64,000 nucleotides of DNA from Collinsella sp. TF06-26 (lineage in GTDB: Bacteria > Actinomycetota > Coriobacteriia > Coriobacteriales > Coriobacteriaceae), in assembly GCF_002232035.1 (NCBI RefSeq), contig NZ_NKXR01000001.1:70574-134573 (forward strand), read 5' to 3'. Below are positions 18,401-24,378 of this stretch, piece by piece (within the stretch, counting starts at the first letter, position 1; the number at the start of each line of letters is the position of its first letter). The notes below the pieces were generated by a model. The model did not search any database. It was not told the origin of the DNA and saw only the letters and a list, made by a program, of their open reading frames with translations. The position numbers and the translations under genes are program-made.

Positions 18401-21113
18401 GTATTTCTGCCGCATCACTCAGCGCTACCTTGGTACTGAGAAGCAGACGGACAGTGATTGCGTCTCCGTCTCCGTCGTTGCCTGGGACACCCTTGTGTTC
18501 AACGGCGACCTGCTACCGGCAGCGAGTGCGCACGACACGTACATCGCCACGATTGCCGGGGCCACGGGCGGCAAGGCTCCGTACGAGTACGCATGGGATG
18601 AGACGGAGCTCCCCGACGGGCTCAAGCTTTCCCGTACACCGGGCGGTCTGACGCTCTCGGGCATCCCGTCCAAGACGGGCGTTTCCGCCTTTGATGTCAC
18701 GTGCAGGGATGCTCGTGGCGAGGCCATGACCGCCCGCTTTGCGCTCGTTGTCCAGGCAAAGCACGTAATACTTACGTTTACGGATGGCGACTATACCTTT
18801 AATGGCGCACCGCAGACGCCTGAAGTTTCCGGTGCCCCTAAGGTCTGCAAGGGCGACCTTAGGGTCTGGTACTTCGGTACCGGAAGCACGCAATATTCCT
18901 CGACGGAGGCCCCGACCGATGCCGGCACGTACTGCGCTGTCGCCACGCTGCGCAGCCACGGCTACATCGGTGCCGCTACCTGCCAGTTCGAGATCGCTCC
19001 GGCAAAGCTCAAGGTGAAGGTTGACGACGCCGAGCGCTTCGAGGGAGAGGCGAACCCAGCGTTTACCTCGAGCCTGGAGAGTGCGGTTGACACTTCGCGT
19101 GTGAAGGTCGAGTACTCCTGTGATGCCGATGAGAGCTCTCCTGCTGGCGAGTACCAGATCGGCGCGACGGTCGCCGACCCGAACTTCGATGTCGAGGTCG
19201 TGCCCGGAACGCTGACGGTGAAAAAGAAGCAGGAGCCCGTCAATCCCAACCCGGTGGTTCCGGACCCGGACAATCCGGATAACCCCGAGCCCGATAACCC
19301 GGACAAGCCCGAGCGCTTTGAGGTGACGGCAGAGGCGGTCAACGGTTCGGTTGACAACGCTTCCGTCACCGTTGATGCGGGCGGAGATGTGACGCTCTCG
19401 GCGACGCCCGACGAGGGCTGCTACCTCGAGCGAGTGACGGTCACGGAAGCCGGCTCGGACAAGGCCGTCGATCTCGATATCTCCGACTATGAGGGTGGAG
19501 CGTACGAGGTCTCGCTGAGTGGCGTCACCGCGTCGCAGGAGGTCACATTCGAGTTCGTGAAGGCGGACGCTCCGAAGATGATCGCCCAGCCGCAGGATGC
19601 GAGCGCCCACGAGGGCGATGCTGCCGTGCTCTCGGTTGCTGCCGAGGCGGGCAAGGGCGTCCTCGACCACGCGTTCTCGTCCACGGGTTCCGCCGCCGAT
19701 GTCGAACTTTCCTATCAGTGGTTCCACATGGTGGGCGGCGAGGCCGTGGCGCTCGAGGGCGAGACGGGGGAGTCGCTCCTCATCGAGTGTCTCGATGACG
19801 ATTGCGCTGGCGAGTATTTCTGCCGCGTCACTCAGCGCTATCTCGGCACCGAGGCGCAGGCGGACAGCGATCGCGCCGTCGTTTCCGTTGTGCCCCGGGA
19901 TGCCCTCGTGTTCAACGGCGGTCTGCTGCCGGTCTCACGTGCGCATAGCACGTATCGCGCGACGATTTCGGGTGCCGCGGGCGGCGAAGCTCCGTATGAG
20001 TACACGTGGGACGACGCTAAGCTCCCCGACGGGTTTAAGCTCACCCGCACATCGGGCGGTCTGACGCTCTCGGGCACCCCGTCCAAGGCCGGGGTGTCTA
20101 CCTTTGACATCACGTGCAAGGACGCTCATGGCAAGACCGTGACCGCGCACTTCATTCTGGTCGTTCAGTCGAAGCGGGTCGAGCTTGCATTTGAGGGCGG
20201 CAACTTCGTCTATAGCGGTGATGCTCAAGCGCCCAAGGTCACGGGGGTTCCCAAGGCCTGCGAAGGTGACCTGAGGGTTAGGTACTACGGGACGGGCGGC
20301 ACGCACTATTCGTCGAGTGAGGCCCCGACCGATGCCGGCACGTATCGCGCCGTTGCCACGCTGCGAAGCGACGGGTATATCGGCGCCGCCTCGCGCAAGT
20401 TCAAGATTTCACCGGCGAAGCTTAAGGTAAAGGTCGACGATGTTGAACGCTTCGAGGGAGAGATGAATCCCGCCTTTACCTCGAGCCTAAAGAGCTCGGC
20501 TGATACCTCGGGCGTGAAGGTCGAGTACTCCTGCGTCGCCGATGAGAGTTCCCCGGCGGGCGAGTACCAGATCGGGGCGACGGTCGCCGACCCGAACTTC
20601 GATGTCACGGTTGAGCCCGGTACGCTGACGGTGAAGAAGAAGCAGGAGCCTGTCGACCCGGACCCGGTGGTTCCCGATCCGGACAAGCCCGATGGACCCG
20701 ATCCGGACAAGCCGGACCCGGACAAGCCCGAGCCTGACCAGCCTGATCCGGGCAAGCCTGAGCCCGACAAACCGGAGCCTGATCAGCCGGACAAGCCGGA
20801 CCCGGATAACCCGGATAAGCCTGAGCCTGACAACCCGAGCAAGCCAGAGCCGGAAAAGCCCGGAACGCCCGATTCCGACCAGCCGGATTCAAAGGATCCG
20901 ACAAAACCCGGTAGTTCGGATGACTCCGCAGCTGATAAGGCAAAGGCATCGGGCGCGGAAAACTCCGGCAAGAAGGAATCTTCCAAGTCGAGCGCTCAGC
21001 AGCTCGCCGACACGGGCGATCGTGCGCCATTGGCCGTCGCCGTCGCTGGAGGCGCCGTTGCGCTTGTCGCGCTGGGACTCGAGCTGCTGCGTCGCCGTCG
21101 CTCGGACACATAA
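9480..21113 (+). CDS. Giant repetitive cell-wall-anchored surface protein (3,877 residues), probable adhesin
   Basis: The signal peptide (1-34, cut after AYA) is followed by an acidic Ser/Asp-rich segment (about 35-135). BspA-type leucine-rich repeats occupy about 198-381 (IGTHAFYNC, IGKEAFYGC, IPDSAYEGC). An Ig-like segment (about 426-518) and InlB-type GWY repeats follow. An unexpected hydrophobic segment lies at about 799-822. Many bacterial-repeat domains (GY.F.GW pattern) run from about 874 to 2185. Three large modules of Ig-like, putative-Ig and MBG-like domains run from about 2186 to 3720. A Pro/Asp/Lys wall-spanning tail reaches about 3805, and a sorting signal LADTG (3842-3846), hydrophobic stretch and RRRR end the protein. 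It is probably linked to peptidoglycan by a class E-like sortase and binds host or microbial ligands. The ligand is unknown. Confidence 0.9.
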   Translation: MNRITAALYRFLVVYLSVAMVVTSIPLAPRAAYADDAGALAAESEAQETDSGSDTDAVDESSPSDESASSASSDQENNTQDDSSSAASDAPGTSLAQDLTSAATDFDAAKSSPATSESPSDDSEVDALTYEPTVYEYAKFMPNYYLYPCDADGNVTVEIDENNPRENSVDGRMVTNLIIDYRTDLVDVQLCADSTNLRSVRFENSSISKIGTHAFYNCPNLIDISLSGMTIGHIGKEAFYGCKSLTSLNINEVATIGSMGDAAFAGSGLVSTGLDKVVGLTSIPDSAYEGCKALTDTGLDKNTSITSIGVCAFRFCSNLATTGLESNTTVETLGHTCFYGTDLSGGLTLPYNSKIEELPEKAFGSTNLETVFFGCNHEVLINTDTFPKYNMTVMVPAKMIPKYANGHPKAVWERCNGCLPVPVGKVLENVEISCDPNNMTYEPGDTISLEGMSVELDYPHTVSIWNYEALIKEELGEYLTATPRDGDVFDESMDGQPVKLVYDDGYSHFETQTKGTLQLKKPEPTSFQISYAQTIDKGERKLMDGVELPDVSGVTTIDAGAEVTLDAGALGMLNDNLTFKGWYDTESGKYISKETVYTFTPDKDLSLEARFKLKDYAVHVNDAQATDSSQDYAHLSVTVQSCYRNAGETVDLSAATDNALFLGWYLGEGDDAYAVSDQLDFTYTVNEADATVSEDESDSKIEITPRYCAPQASVVLSADGVDENGQPLGQFLSTGLYGIGSRVTVVAVPLPGYVFDYATDALGNVVFTSDDGPSYTFVLEGDVQYTAHFREATGPDESLAALKAALIAAITAAAVLATMYGLGEIVDPIAADAVIEIGMADNIEDVAAVGTKVLKEIKDIIDDHKKPKPHGDHKIEIIATAQPEVGGVVTGSGIHYEGTVATLEAVANPGYRFVCWKENGVEVSTSPLKTMTITDLTPEVVKMTAVFEKKVEITAVAEADGIQADFSTGCTASPVKQSITRGDQAMVTASEGPDYAFVGWLEDGIEVSPERTYIFKAEVDRHLVARFRKADKTILVNTDPFDSAEVLCDGVPVVDGKVRAKDGDILTFTVRPKLRPDNPEKTYRFVEWRETDAQGITIANKQEVCEYRVNGNARIEAVMDGRDAHTVRADADPLEGGTVTLKRGETAGMVLEVPEGERVTAEAATSEGYIFDGWYLSNGGSDATSTLVSSERSYTFEPITDCVIQAKFTRACKVDVVVEPAAAMAGKYLVHGEGYCMKGEPATLSIELTAEASKQFTFKGWYDAKTDLLLGTDPSYLEFYPEDVECAVRAVFEENTYTVTAKAKKTFVERGAVEIEGHPGASSVTCGYGDTVMLKAKANDGYRFDHWKDGSGKEYDTAELVVKVTKSDTYTAIFTDSKPEVIVTADSWLGGTVTCNGTVVKPTTDTFKLGETLHLTAKAHPGFLFWGWYVNGRLKSLKHETSLVAKARGKTGHCVITAGFVPIDTVCVPLADPAEGGTVKASRVLADRGAEVALKATPNPGYVFTGWYTADGTFESADAEFTCHQERSHVHVARFMAKSYDVDATTVVDSGTGSLVESSVAGWVEGTGTVEAGHAATLTAHALSGYAFEYWADASGAVVSRDSTYHVMPTSDTTLQAVFSAKQYTVDVSCEESMGTVEGAGAYAAGQVATVRAVAAEDTAFVGWFRNGTCVSSKKTYRFAVREDTSLYAVFASGSYVVHTVASPAEGGAVSGFGGYEAGDRATLRAIANTGYSFAGWTDDKGETASENADYTVKVAGDATYTATFTPKSYQVVLSASDDSVSTLSGEGSYQFGDTVELNATPMGTKRFAGWYVLNAEGNKLLLSCDAHCWVKLDKDMVEGLEDDTLELQAVFADPYEVTVTGEVVVKDKTSNRGCRVTGSGSFAVGDQVELSAVAGMGYRFVGWSTDKEGTSIVETATTLDVTATQDITYYAQFESDGQVTITVTGSSIFRGTALLVDGIPAGSRSYDRGDMFMAIAIPWKKYHFSHWVDDAGVTVSYSAFYIGTAKENRQLTAVFYETGCDVQVATYPKDAGFSMVALGTGGSYHSAAIMFTVPHKGWKFKYWVDENGMPVGFTPVINRVVFGNRTFTAVYERATMSVTAVDPRQGGHVEGSSEDESLGYAVTNEVENGESTTLTAVPDAGYVFDGWYARNDDGSLGDEPLNTDTTWTFVPEDNMTVEARFAEAPKYKVTARAVNGSVDSESALVATDGKVTLSATPDEGCYLTRVTVAEEAGDDGSAGNAYDLDISDYKGGAYEVTLSGVSAPQQVTFEFVKAAAPEVLAQPQDASAYEGDPVELSVVAEAGRNVRVHAAVSSGSAADVKLSYQWYRVSDDGGKAVALKSETGETLSIAQLDSDGEGEYFCRITQSYLGTVAKTDTEHAKVSIVPREALVFNGRVLPVATAHDEYRAQIAGAMGGKAPYAYNLDDVEVPEGMQLTLADDGSGALVLSGVPAATGVCRFKIRCTDDLGNKCDAHFALLVKAKKAPLAFEGQTFTYNATAQAPELSGVPEGCEDDVKLTYVGTGDTHYSSDQAPVDAGTYRAVATLDAKGYVGNASCDFTIEKAPVDISIETSDVTYDGARHGAAVAVAGLDASAYSVAYRGIDGTSYGPTALEPCDSGNYRVTVKVTDPNYQGKKSAEFSITKASQVIMGTTSYSGVYGGDPIVFNNVAQTPVSFELVDSDDDAGPVSIKGRCATVKAAGTARVVAHAKASRNYLAAEDVGLSVSVAPAQLLVKVDDAERFEGQENPEFTSSLVSRCDTSDVKVTYFCSANKKSPAGEYQIDAAVADPNFDVAVDPGTLTVKKKPEHYKVTAKAVNGSVDNALVSVVEGGDATLSATPDEGCYLERVTVVQAGSDATVDLDISDYKGGAYEVTLNDVTASQEVTFEFAKADAPRVVAQAQDVSVHEGDTVALSVAAEAGKNVADHAASSTGCAAEVELSYQWFRMVNGKAVALGGETGETLSLADLDDELAGEYFCRITQRYLGTEKQTDSDCVSVSVVAWDTLVFNGDLLPAASAHDTYIATIAGATGGKAPYEYAWDETELPDGLKLSRTPGGLTLSGIPSKTGVSAFDVTCRDARGEAMTARFALVVQAKHVILTFTDGDYTFNGAPQTPEVSGAPKVCKGDLRVWYFGTGSTQYSSTEAPTDAGTYCAVATLRSHGYIGAATCQFEIAPAKLKVKVDDAERFEGEANPAFTSSLESAVDTSRVKVEYSCDADESSPAGEYQIGATVADPNFDVEVVPGTLTVKKKQEPVNPNPVVPDPDNPDNPEPDNPDKPERFEVTAEAVNGSVDNASVTVDAGGDVTLSATPDEGCYLERVTVTEAGSDKAVDLDISDYEGGAYEVSLSGVTASQEVTFEFVKADAPKMIAQPQDASAHEGDAAVLSVAAEAGKGVLDHAFSSTGSAADVELSYQWFHMVGGEAVALEGETGESLLIECLDDDCAGEYFCRVTQRYLGTEAQADSDRAVVSVVPRDALVFNGGLLPVSRAHSTYRATISGAAGGEAPYEYTWDDAKLPDGFKLTRTSGGLTLSGTPSKAGVSTFDITCKDAHGKTVTAHFILVVQSKRVELAFEGGNFVYSGDAQAPKVTGVPKACEGDLRVRYYGTGGTHYSSSEAPTDAGTYRAVATLRSDGYIGAASRKFKISPAKLKVKVDDVERFEGEMNPAFTSSLKSSADTSGVKVEYSCVADESSPAGEYQIGATVADPNFDVTVEPGTLTVKKKQEPVDPDPVVPDPDKPDGPDPDKPDPDKPEPDQPDPGKPEPDKPEPDQPDKPDPDNPDKPEPDNPSKPEPEKPGTPDSDQPDSKDPTKPGSSDDSAADKAKASGAENSGKKESSKSSAQQLADTGDRAPLAVAVAGGAVALVALGLELLRRRRSDT
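12100..16035 (+). repeat. Array of divergent bacterial-repeat (GW-type) domains inside the giant gene
   Basis: Tandem units of roughly 70-85 residues recur with the pattern GGTV/GAV, then Y..G..ATL.A.A..GY.F.GW, then a closing strand ending Y.A.F. Examples are near 12130, 12860, 13900, 14160, 14390, 14590, 15100 and 15850. At DNA level the copies are diverged, so this is an old array rather than a recent slippage product. Confidence 0.8.
16036..20643 (+). repeat. Three long near-identical modules in the giant gene
   Basis: A module opening with VTA.AVNGSVD begins near 16045, 17908 and 19320. Each carries SATPDEGCYL, an Ig-like part (SYQWF or SYQWY, GEYFCR), a putative-Ig part (LVFNG...LLPV) and MBG-like parts ending TLTVKKK. 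Spacing is about 1.86 kb then 1.41 kb, because module 1 has an extra MBG-like domain. Copies 2 and 3 are especially similar in bases, suggesting recent duplication or gene conversion. Confidence 0.85.
20644..20890 (+). repeat. Pro/Asp/Lys-rich wall-spanning repeat
   Basis: Short repeats of PDPDKP, PEPDKP and PDNPDKP encode an extended stalk of about 80 residues just before the sorting signal. Imperfect 6-15 base repeats make this stretch prone to length change by slippage. Confidence 0.85.
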
Positions 21114-21178
21114 CGGCTCAAAAGGGGCGGCTAGATTGAAGCTTTGCGCGATTTAGTCTGCTAAAGCGTATATACTTG

Positions 21179-21208
21179 CGGGACGGGTCTTTTGCCCGTC
21201 CCGTTTTT
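21179..21208 (+). terminator. Strong rho-independent terminator between the giant gene and brnQ
   Basis: CGGGACGGG (21179-21187) pairs perfectly with CCCGTCCCG (21195-21203), 7-base loop, followed by TTTTT. It ends 23 bases before brnQ and 65 bases after the surface gene stop. A TATACT box at 21171-21176 just upstream could put the hairpin at the start of a brnQ transcript, which would make it an attenuator. Confidence 0.85.
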
Positions 21209-21231
21209 GTTTTGACTCGAAAGGTGGTCCC

Positions 21232-22590
21232 ATGGCTTCATCCGCTCCGCGCGGTCTGCGCTCCGACCATGTCGTCACCGTCGGCATCGCTCTGTTCTCG
21301 ATGCTCTTTGGCGCCGGCAACCTCATTATTCCGCCGCTGCTGGCGCTGCAGGCAGGTTCCGCCACGCCGGTCGCCATGTTCGGCTTTCTCATCGCCGCCA
21401 TCGGCCTGCCCGTCATGGGCTTTATCGCCGTGGCGCTTGCCGGAACGGCGCGCGAGCTTGCTGGCCGCGTGCACCCCAAGTTTGGCGAGTTCTTTGTCGC
21501 GGCGGTGTATCTGGCCATTGGCCCGTGTCTGGCCATTCCGCGTACGAGTTCCACGGCCTTCGAGATGCTGGTGCCGCTGTTGCCCGAGGGCGTCTCGCTC
21601 GGCACGGCGCGCCTGGTGTTTGCCGTCGGCTTCTTCGTCGTCGCGTTTGCGCTCACGCTGCGCCCGGGCGTCATCACACGCGTGCTCGGCCGCATTACGG
21701 GCCCCGCGCTCATTGCCCTTATCGTATTGGTCGTGGGTGCCGCCATGGTCTCGCCGCTGGGCCCCGCCGCCGCGCCGCAGGCTCCCTATGATGCCGGTGC
21801 TGCCGTGCAGGGCTTTTTGACCGGCTACCAGACCATGGACCTGCTCGCGTCGCTCGCCTTTGGCATCATCATCGCCGAGACCATCCACGAGCTGGGCGTT
21901 ACCGATGACAAGCGCGTGGCCTTCGAGATTTCGCGCTCCGGCGTGATCGCCGGCGTGCTCATGGCCATCATCTACTGCGGCCTGGCGCTTGCCGGCGCGC
22001 AGCTCGGCACCGTGATGCCCGACGCTACCAACGGCGCCGCCATCCTCGCCCGTTCGGCCTCCATGCATTTTGGGCTTGCCGGCACGGTCGTGGTCTTCGC
22101 CATCTTCTTCCTCGCCTGCATGAACGTGTGCATCGGCCTCATCAGCTGCTGCTCGCGTTACTTCTGCGAGACGTATGTGGTCGAAGGGGGAGCGGAGGCC
22201 TCTGAGGAGGCCATGCGCCGTCCCTTTGCGGTTCTCGCCTTTGTGTTCGCAGCGTTTTCGTGCGTGCTCTCCAACGTGGGCCTCGACGTGATTCTTATGT
22301 TCTCGGTGCCCATGCTCAACGCCTTGTATCCCGTTGCCATCGTGCTGGTACTGATGGGCCTGGTGCACGGCTTTTGCGACGCTCATCCGCAGGTGTGGGT
22401 CTGGGTCGGCGGCGTTGTCGCAGTGCAGAGCGTGATTACCTCGGTCCGCGATGCGTTCTTTACGGGCGCGTGGCTGCCGTTCGATGCGCTGCCGCTGGCA
22501 GACATTGGAGCCGCGTGGGCGCCGGTTGCCGTGGTGGCGTTTGTGATCGGCCTGCTCCACAGTCGGTTTGTCGTACATTCGAGGAGCTAG
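21232..22590 (+). CDS. brnQ: Branched-chain amino acid:cation symporter BrnQ (LIVCS family)
   Basis: This 452-residue membrane protein has about 12 hydrophobic helices. The N-terminus carries the family block LFSMLFGAGNLIIPPLLAL, followed by GTVMPDATNGAAIL. It takes up leucine, isoleucine and valine with a cation across the cytoplasmic membrane. The ATG at 21232 follows GAAAGGTGG. It is a single gene between a terminator and a tRNA promoter. The length agrees with the family (about 430-450). Confidence 0.92.
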   Translation: MASSAPRGLRSDHVVTVGIALFSMLFGAGNLIIPPLLALQAGSATPVAMFGFLIAAIGLPVMGFIAVALAGTARELAGRVHPKFGEFFVAAVYLAIGPCLAIPRTSSTAFEMLVPLLPEGVSLGTARLVFAVGFFVVAFALTLRPGVITRVLGRITGPALIALIVLVVGAAMVSPLGPAAAPQAPYDAGAAVQGFLTGYQTMDLLASLAFGIIIAETIHELGVTDDKRVAFEISRSGVIAGVLMAIIYCGLALAGAQLGTVMPDATNGAAILARSASMHFGLAGTVVVFAIFFLACMNVCIGLISCCSRYFCETYVVEGGAEASEEAMRRPFAVLAFVFAAFSCVLSNVGLDVILMFSVPMLNALYPVAIVLVLMGLVHGFCDAHPQVWVWVGGVVAVQSVITSVRDAFFTGAWLPFDALPLADIGAAWAPVAVVAFVIGLLHSRFVVHSRS

Positions 22591-22601
22591 GGTATCGTCG
22601 C

Positions 22602-22630
22602 TTGCACAGGCGGGGAGTCTCCCCTATAAT
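22602..22630 (+). promoter_or_regulatory. Sigma-70-type promoter of the tRNA-Pro/tRNA-Gly operon
   Basis: TTGCAC (22602-22607) and a consensus TATAAT (22625-22630) are 17 bases apart. The start of transcription would be about 22637, some 45 bases before tRNA-Pro. It is the best promoter match in the window. Confidence 0.8.
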
Positions 22631-22681
22631 TTCCTTCGCTTTGGGACACGCAAGGTTTAGACCTTAGCTGCTCAACACCTT

Positions 22682-22758
22682 CGGGACGTGGCGCAGTTTG
22701 GTAGCGCGCCTGCTTTGGGAGCAGGATGTCGCAGGTTCAAATCCTGTCGTCCCGACCA
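22682..22758 (+). tRNA. tRNA-Pro (anticodon TGG)
   Basis: A 77-base cloverleaf with acceptor CGGGACG/CGTCCCG, anticodon loop TTTGGGA giving TGG, T-loop TTCAAAT and an encoded CCA end. It is followed 6 bases later by tRNA-Gly in the same transcript. Confidence 0.97.
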
Positions 22759-22764
22759 TATCTT

Positions 22765-22838
22765 GCGGGCGTAGTTCAATGGTAGAACCCCAGCCTTCCA
22801 AGCTGATGACGCGGGTTCGATTCCCGTCGCCCGCTCCA
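22765..22838 (+). tRNA. tRNA-Gly (anticodon TCC)
   Basis: A 74-base cloverleaf with acceptor GCGGGCG/CGCCCGC, anticodon loop CTTCCAA giving TCC, T-loop TTCGATT and encoded CCA. The 3' half is copied in reverse orientation 61 bases downstream. Confidence 0.97.
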
Positions 22839-22899
22839 TAAGAATTGTTTTAACGGCTTTGGTTTCCTTTGGGGATCAGAGCTGTTTTCGTTTACGCGC

Positions 22900-22922
22900 C
22901 GGGCGACGGGAATCGAACCCGC
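22900..22922 (-). repeat. Inverted copy of the tRNA-Gly 3' half
   Basis: These 23 bases are the exact reverse complement of 22811-22833 (T arm and 3' acceptor strand of tRNA-Gly). Similarity ends before the discriminator base. It may be a relic of integration at the tRNA, or serve as a long stem at the end of the tRNA transcript. Confidence 0.85.
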
Positions 22923-22938
22923 TCCGCGCCCACCTAAG

Positions 22939-22959
22939 TTGCGGTTAAATACGGACTGT
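22939..22959 (+). repeat. Half copy of intergenic palindrome family A
   Basis: TTGCGGTTAAATACGGACTG is the left arm of the family A palindrome seen complete at 60903-60969. Its right arm is missing here. Confidence 0.55.
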
Positions 22960-23000
22960 CTTTTGGCTTTTGCGGGCCCATTAAAGGCCGGGGTAGCTAA

Positions 23001-23069
23001 TTTGGAGCGGGCTTTTTGACTGCTCTAGCGATCGGCTGGGAAATGTGGTCAAAAAAGCCCTGCCCCAAA
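23001..23069. repeat. Inverted pair of family B repeats
   Basis: TTTGGAGCGGGCTTTTTGAC (23001-23020) faces GTCAAAAAAGCCCTGCCCCA and two further A (23048-23069). Family B copies also occur at 60974, 62376 and 62763. Each arm ends in a G/C block next to a T-run, so the pair could terminate transcription from either side. Confidence 0.65.
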
Positions 23070-23089
23070 ATGACTGGTCTGGTGTTGAG

Positions 23090-23247
23090 CCACGAAAGCG
23101 GCCCATCTACTACGTTTGGCCTGCAGGGGACGACCATAGCAGCAGTTTCGGAAAATCGGCAAGCCGTCTACCAGCTGTTTTGATATTTCGGATTTCTGTA
23201 TGGTCGAGGGTAATCGGTTAAACGTAGTAGATAGGCCCATTTTGTGG
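23090..23247. repeat. Composite palindrome family C, copy 1 (reverse orientation)
   Basis: The outer arms are CCACGAAAGCGGCCCATCTA and on to TACGTTTGGCC at the left, and AAACGTAGTAGATAGGCCCA then TTTTGTGG at the right. The core, read on the minus strand, has CTCGACCATAC, ATCAAAAC, GGTAGACGGCTTGCC and TATGGTCG. Copies 2 and 3 (61031 and 62470) share this core. With the flanking A and B repeats it fills the 543-base gap after the tRNAs. I see no gene in 22839-23381. Confidence 0.75.
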
Positions 23248-23299
23248 CGAACAGTAGGATTCGCGGTCCAAGGCTGCCAGTTTCGGATGGCCAACCTGG

Positions 23300-23367
23300 A
23301 AGTTGCGGTGAATTAATTTCTGAAAAGCGCGAATAAGCCTAATCTAGGAACTATTTCACCGCAACTT
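23300..23367. repeat. Intergenic palindrome family A, copy 2
   Basis: AAGTTGCGGTGAA (23300-23312) is the exact reverse complement of TTCACCGCAACTT (23355-23367). The right arm continues inward as AGGAACTA, like the copy at 62671, while the left inner arm (TTAATTTC) no longer matches, so this copy is decaying. It lies 15 bases after the 3' end of the toxin gene. Confidence 0.7.
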
Positions 23368-23381
23368 AGGTGAGCATGGGG

Positions 23382-23837
23382 TTAGCTGCGGGAGCGGTGG
23401 CGGAGCTTGTCGATGGTGGAGTCGATGCTGCGGCTGCGGGCTTCGGCTGCGGTTTGGCGCTTACGGCGGTAATCGATCATGCCTTGGATGATGGGCTTGC
23501 CAAAGCTCACGACATCATCGTTGTAGATGGCGGTTCGGGCTGCGAGGAGGCAGTCGGTAAAGTCCATATGGGTCTTGCCAAAGAGTTTGACGGCAAGGGC
23601 GACAACGGTGGGTTCGTCGACCATGACGTCATCGAGCAGCCTTTTCATGGCCGCAGCAATCTCAACGCGTGGAACCTTATAGACGTCGCGCAGCGTGACC
23701 ACGACGCGCGTGATGATCTCGGGGTAGACGCGAGCGGTGCGCGTGGCGATGACCTTGGCAGCGCGCGGCGACAGGACCTCGTCGTCGTCGAGCAGATAGC
23801 GCAGGATGACGGTCTCGTCGATGATGGTGCTACTCAT
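23382..23837 (-). CDS. PIN-domain protein, probable VapC-like toxin
   Basis: The 151-residue protein has the PIN pattern: an early acidic residue in TIIDETVILRYLLDDD and the later DFTDCLLAAR motif with clustered Asp. PIN toxins are Mg-dependent RNases that cut tRNA or rRNA. The start ATG (23837) overlaps the antitoxin gene by 8 bases, the usual layout of a translationally coupled toxin-antitoxin operon. The C-terminal 35 residues are Arg-rich (YRRKRQ, RHRSRS), which is long for VapC. Confidence 0.75.
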   Translation of the reverse strand: MSSTIIDETVILRYLLDDDEVLSPRAAKVIATRTARVYPEIITRVVVTLRDVYKVPRVEIAAAMKRLLDDVMVDEPTVVALAVKLFGKTHMDFTDCLLAARTAIYNDDVVSFGKPIIQGMIDYRRKRQTAAEARSRSIDSTIDKLRHRSRS

Positions 23838-24153
23838 AGATATCTACTTCCTCGGGACCCAAAATCGAATCGTCGCTTTCTGTAGCAAGGTATTCAATCC
23901 AAGCATTGCGCTCCTTGGAGCGGCGATTGGGGTCCCCATATGCTTTGAGCGATCCATAGGCGGCGGTGCCGTCTTTTGATCGTACTGCGACCGGCTGAAA
24001 GGGGAGCTTACGCATCAAAATGCTCTGCGCGACAAAAAGACGTACGGCCTCGGCGAGCGATGTGCCCATGGCGTCGTAGAGACGCTCAGCATGCTGCTTG
24101 TCTTCCTCGCGAATGCGCACCTGCAGGATGGCTCGTTTTTGAGTCGATGACAT
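23830..24153 (-). CDS. Ribbon-helix-helix antitoxin (RelB/DinJ-like)
   Basis: This 107-residue protein has an N-terminal DNA-binding segment AILQVRIREEDKQHAERLYD followed by MGTSLAEAVRLFVAQSI, the pattern of RelB/DinJ antitoxins. The acidic C-terminus (ESDDSILGPEEVDIYE) would bind the toxin. The ATG at 24153 is chosen because it lies 6 bases after GGGAGG; an adjacent GTG (24156) is 3 bases nearer. DinJ-type antitoxins usually pair with YafQ/RelE toxins, so pairing with a PIN protein is notable. It probably represses its own promoter upstream. Confidence 0.75.
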   Translation of the reverse strand: MSSTQKRAILQVRIREEDKQHAERLYDAMGTSLAEAVRLFVAQSILMRKLPFQPVAVRSKDGTAAYGSLKAYGDPNRRSKERNAWIEYLATESDDSILGPEEVDIYE

Positions 24154-24378
24154 CACTGGCCTCCCTTAATGAGCGTGCAATATGAATAGTCAAATACAGC
24201 TTCGGCTAGTAATTGCCAATCTTATAACAACTACTTTATTGCACTCGAGTAATTGGGTGTGAACATTATTACAAACGTACTACATCCTTCAGAAGCGAGC
24301 GTGAAATCTTTGTTGGGCGTACGCGTGTAATACACTCGCTTTTATATCCTATTGAGAATAATCCTAACCAGCCCAAAC

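Noticed and set aside
23370-23885. Plus-strand open frame opposite the toxin gene
   Set aside because: It has no ribosome site, and the minus-strand frame has PIN motifs and the overlapping antitoxin layout.
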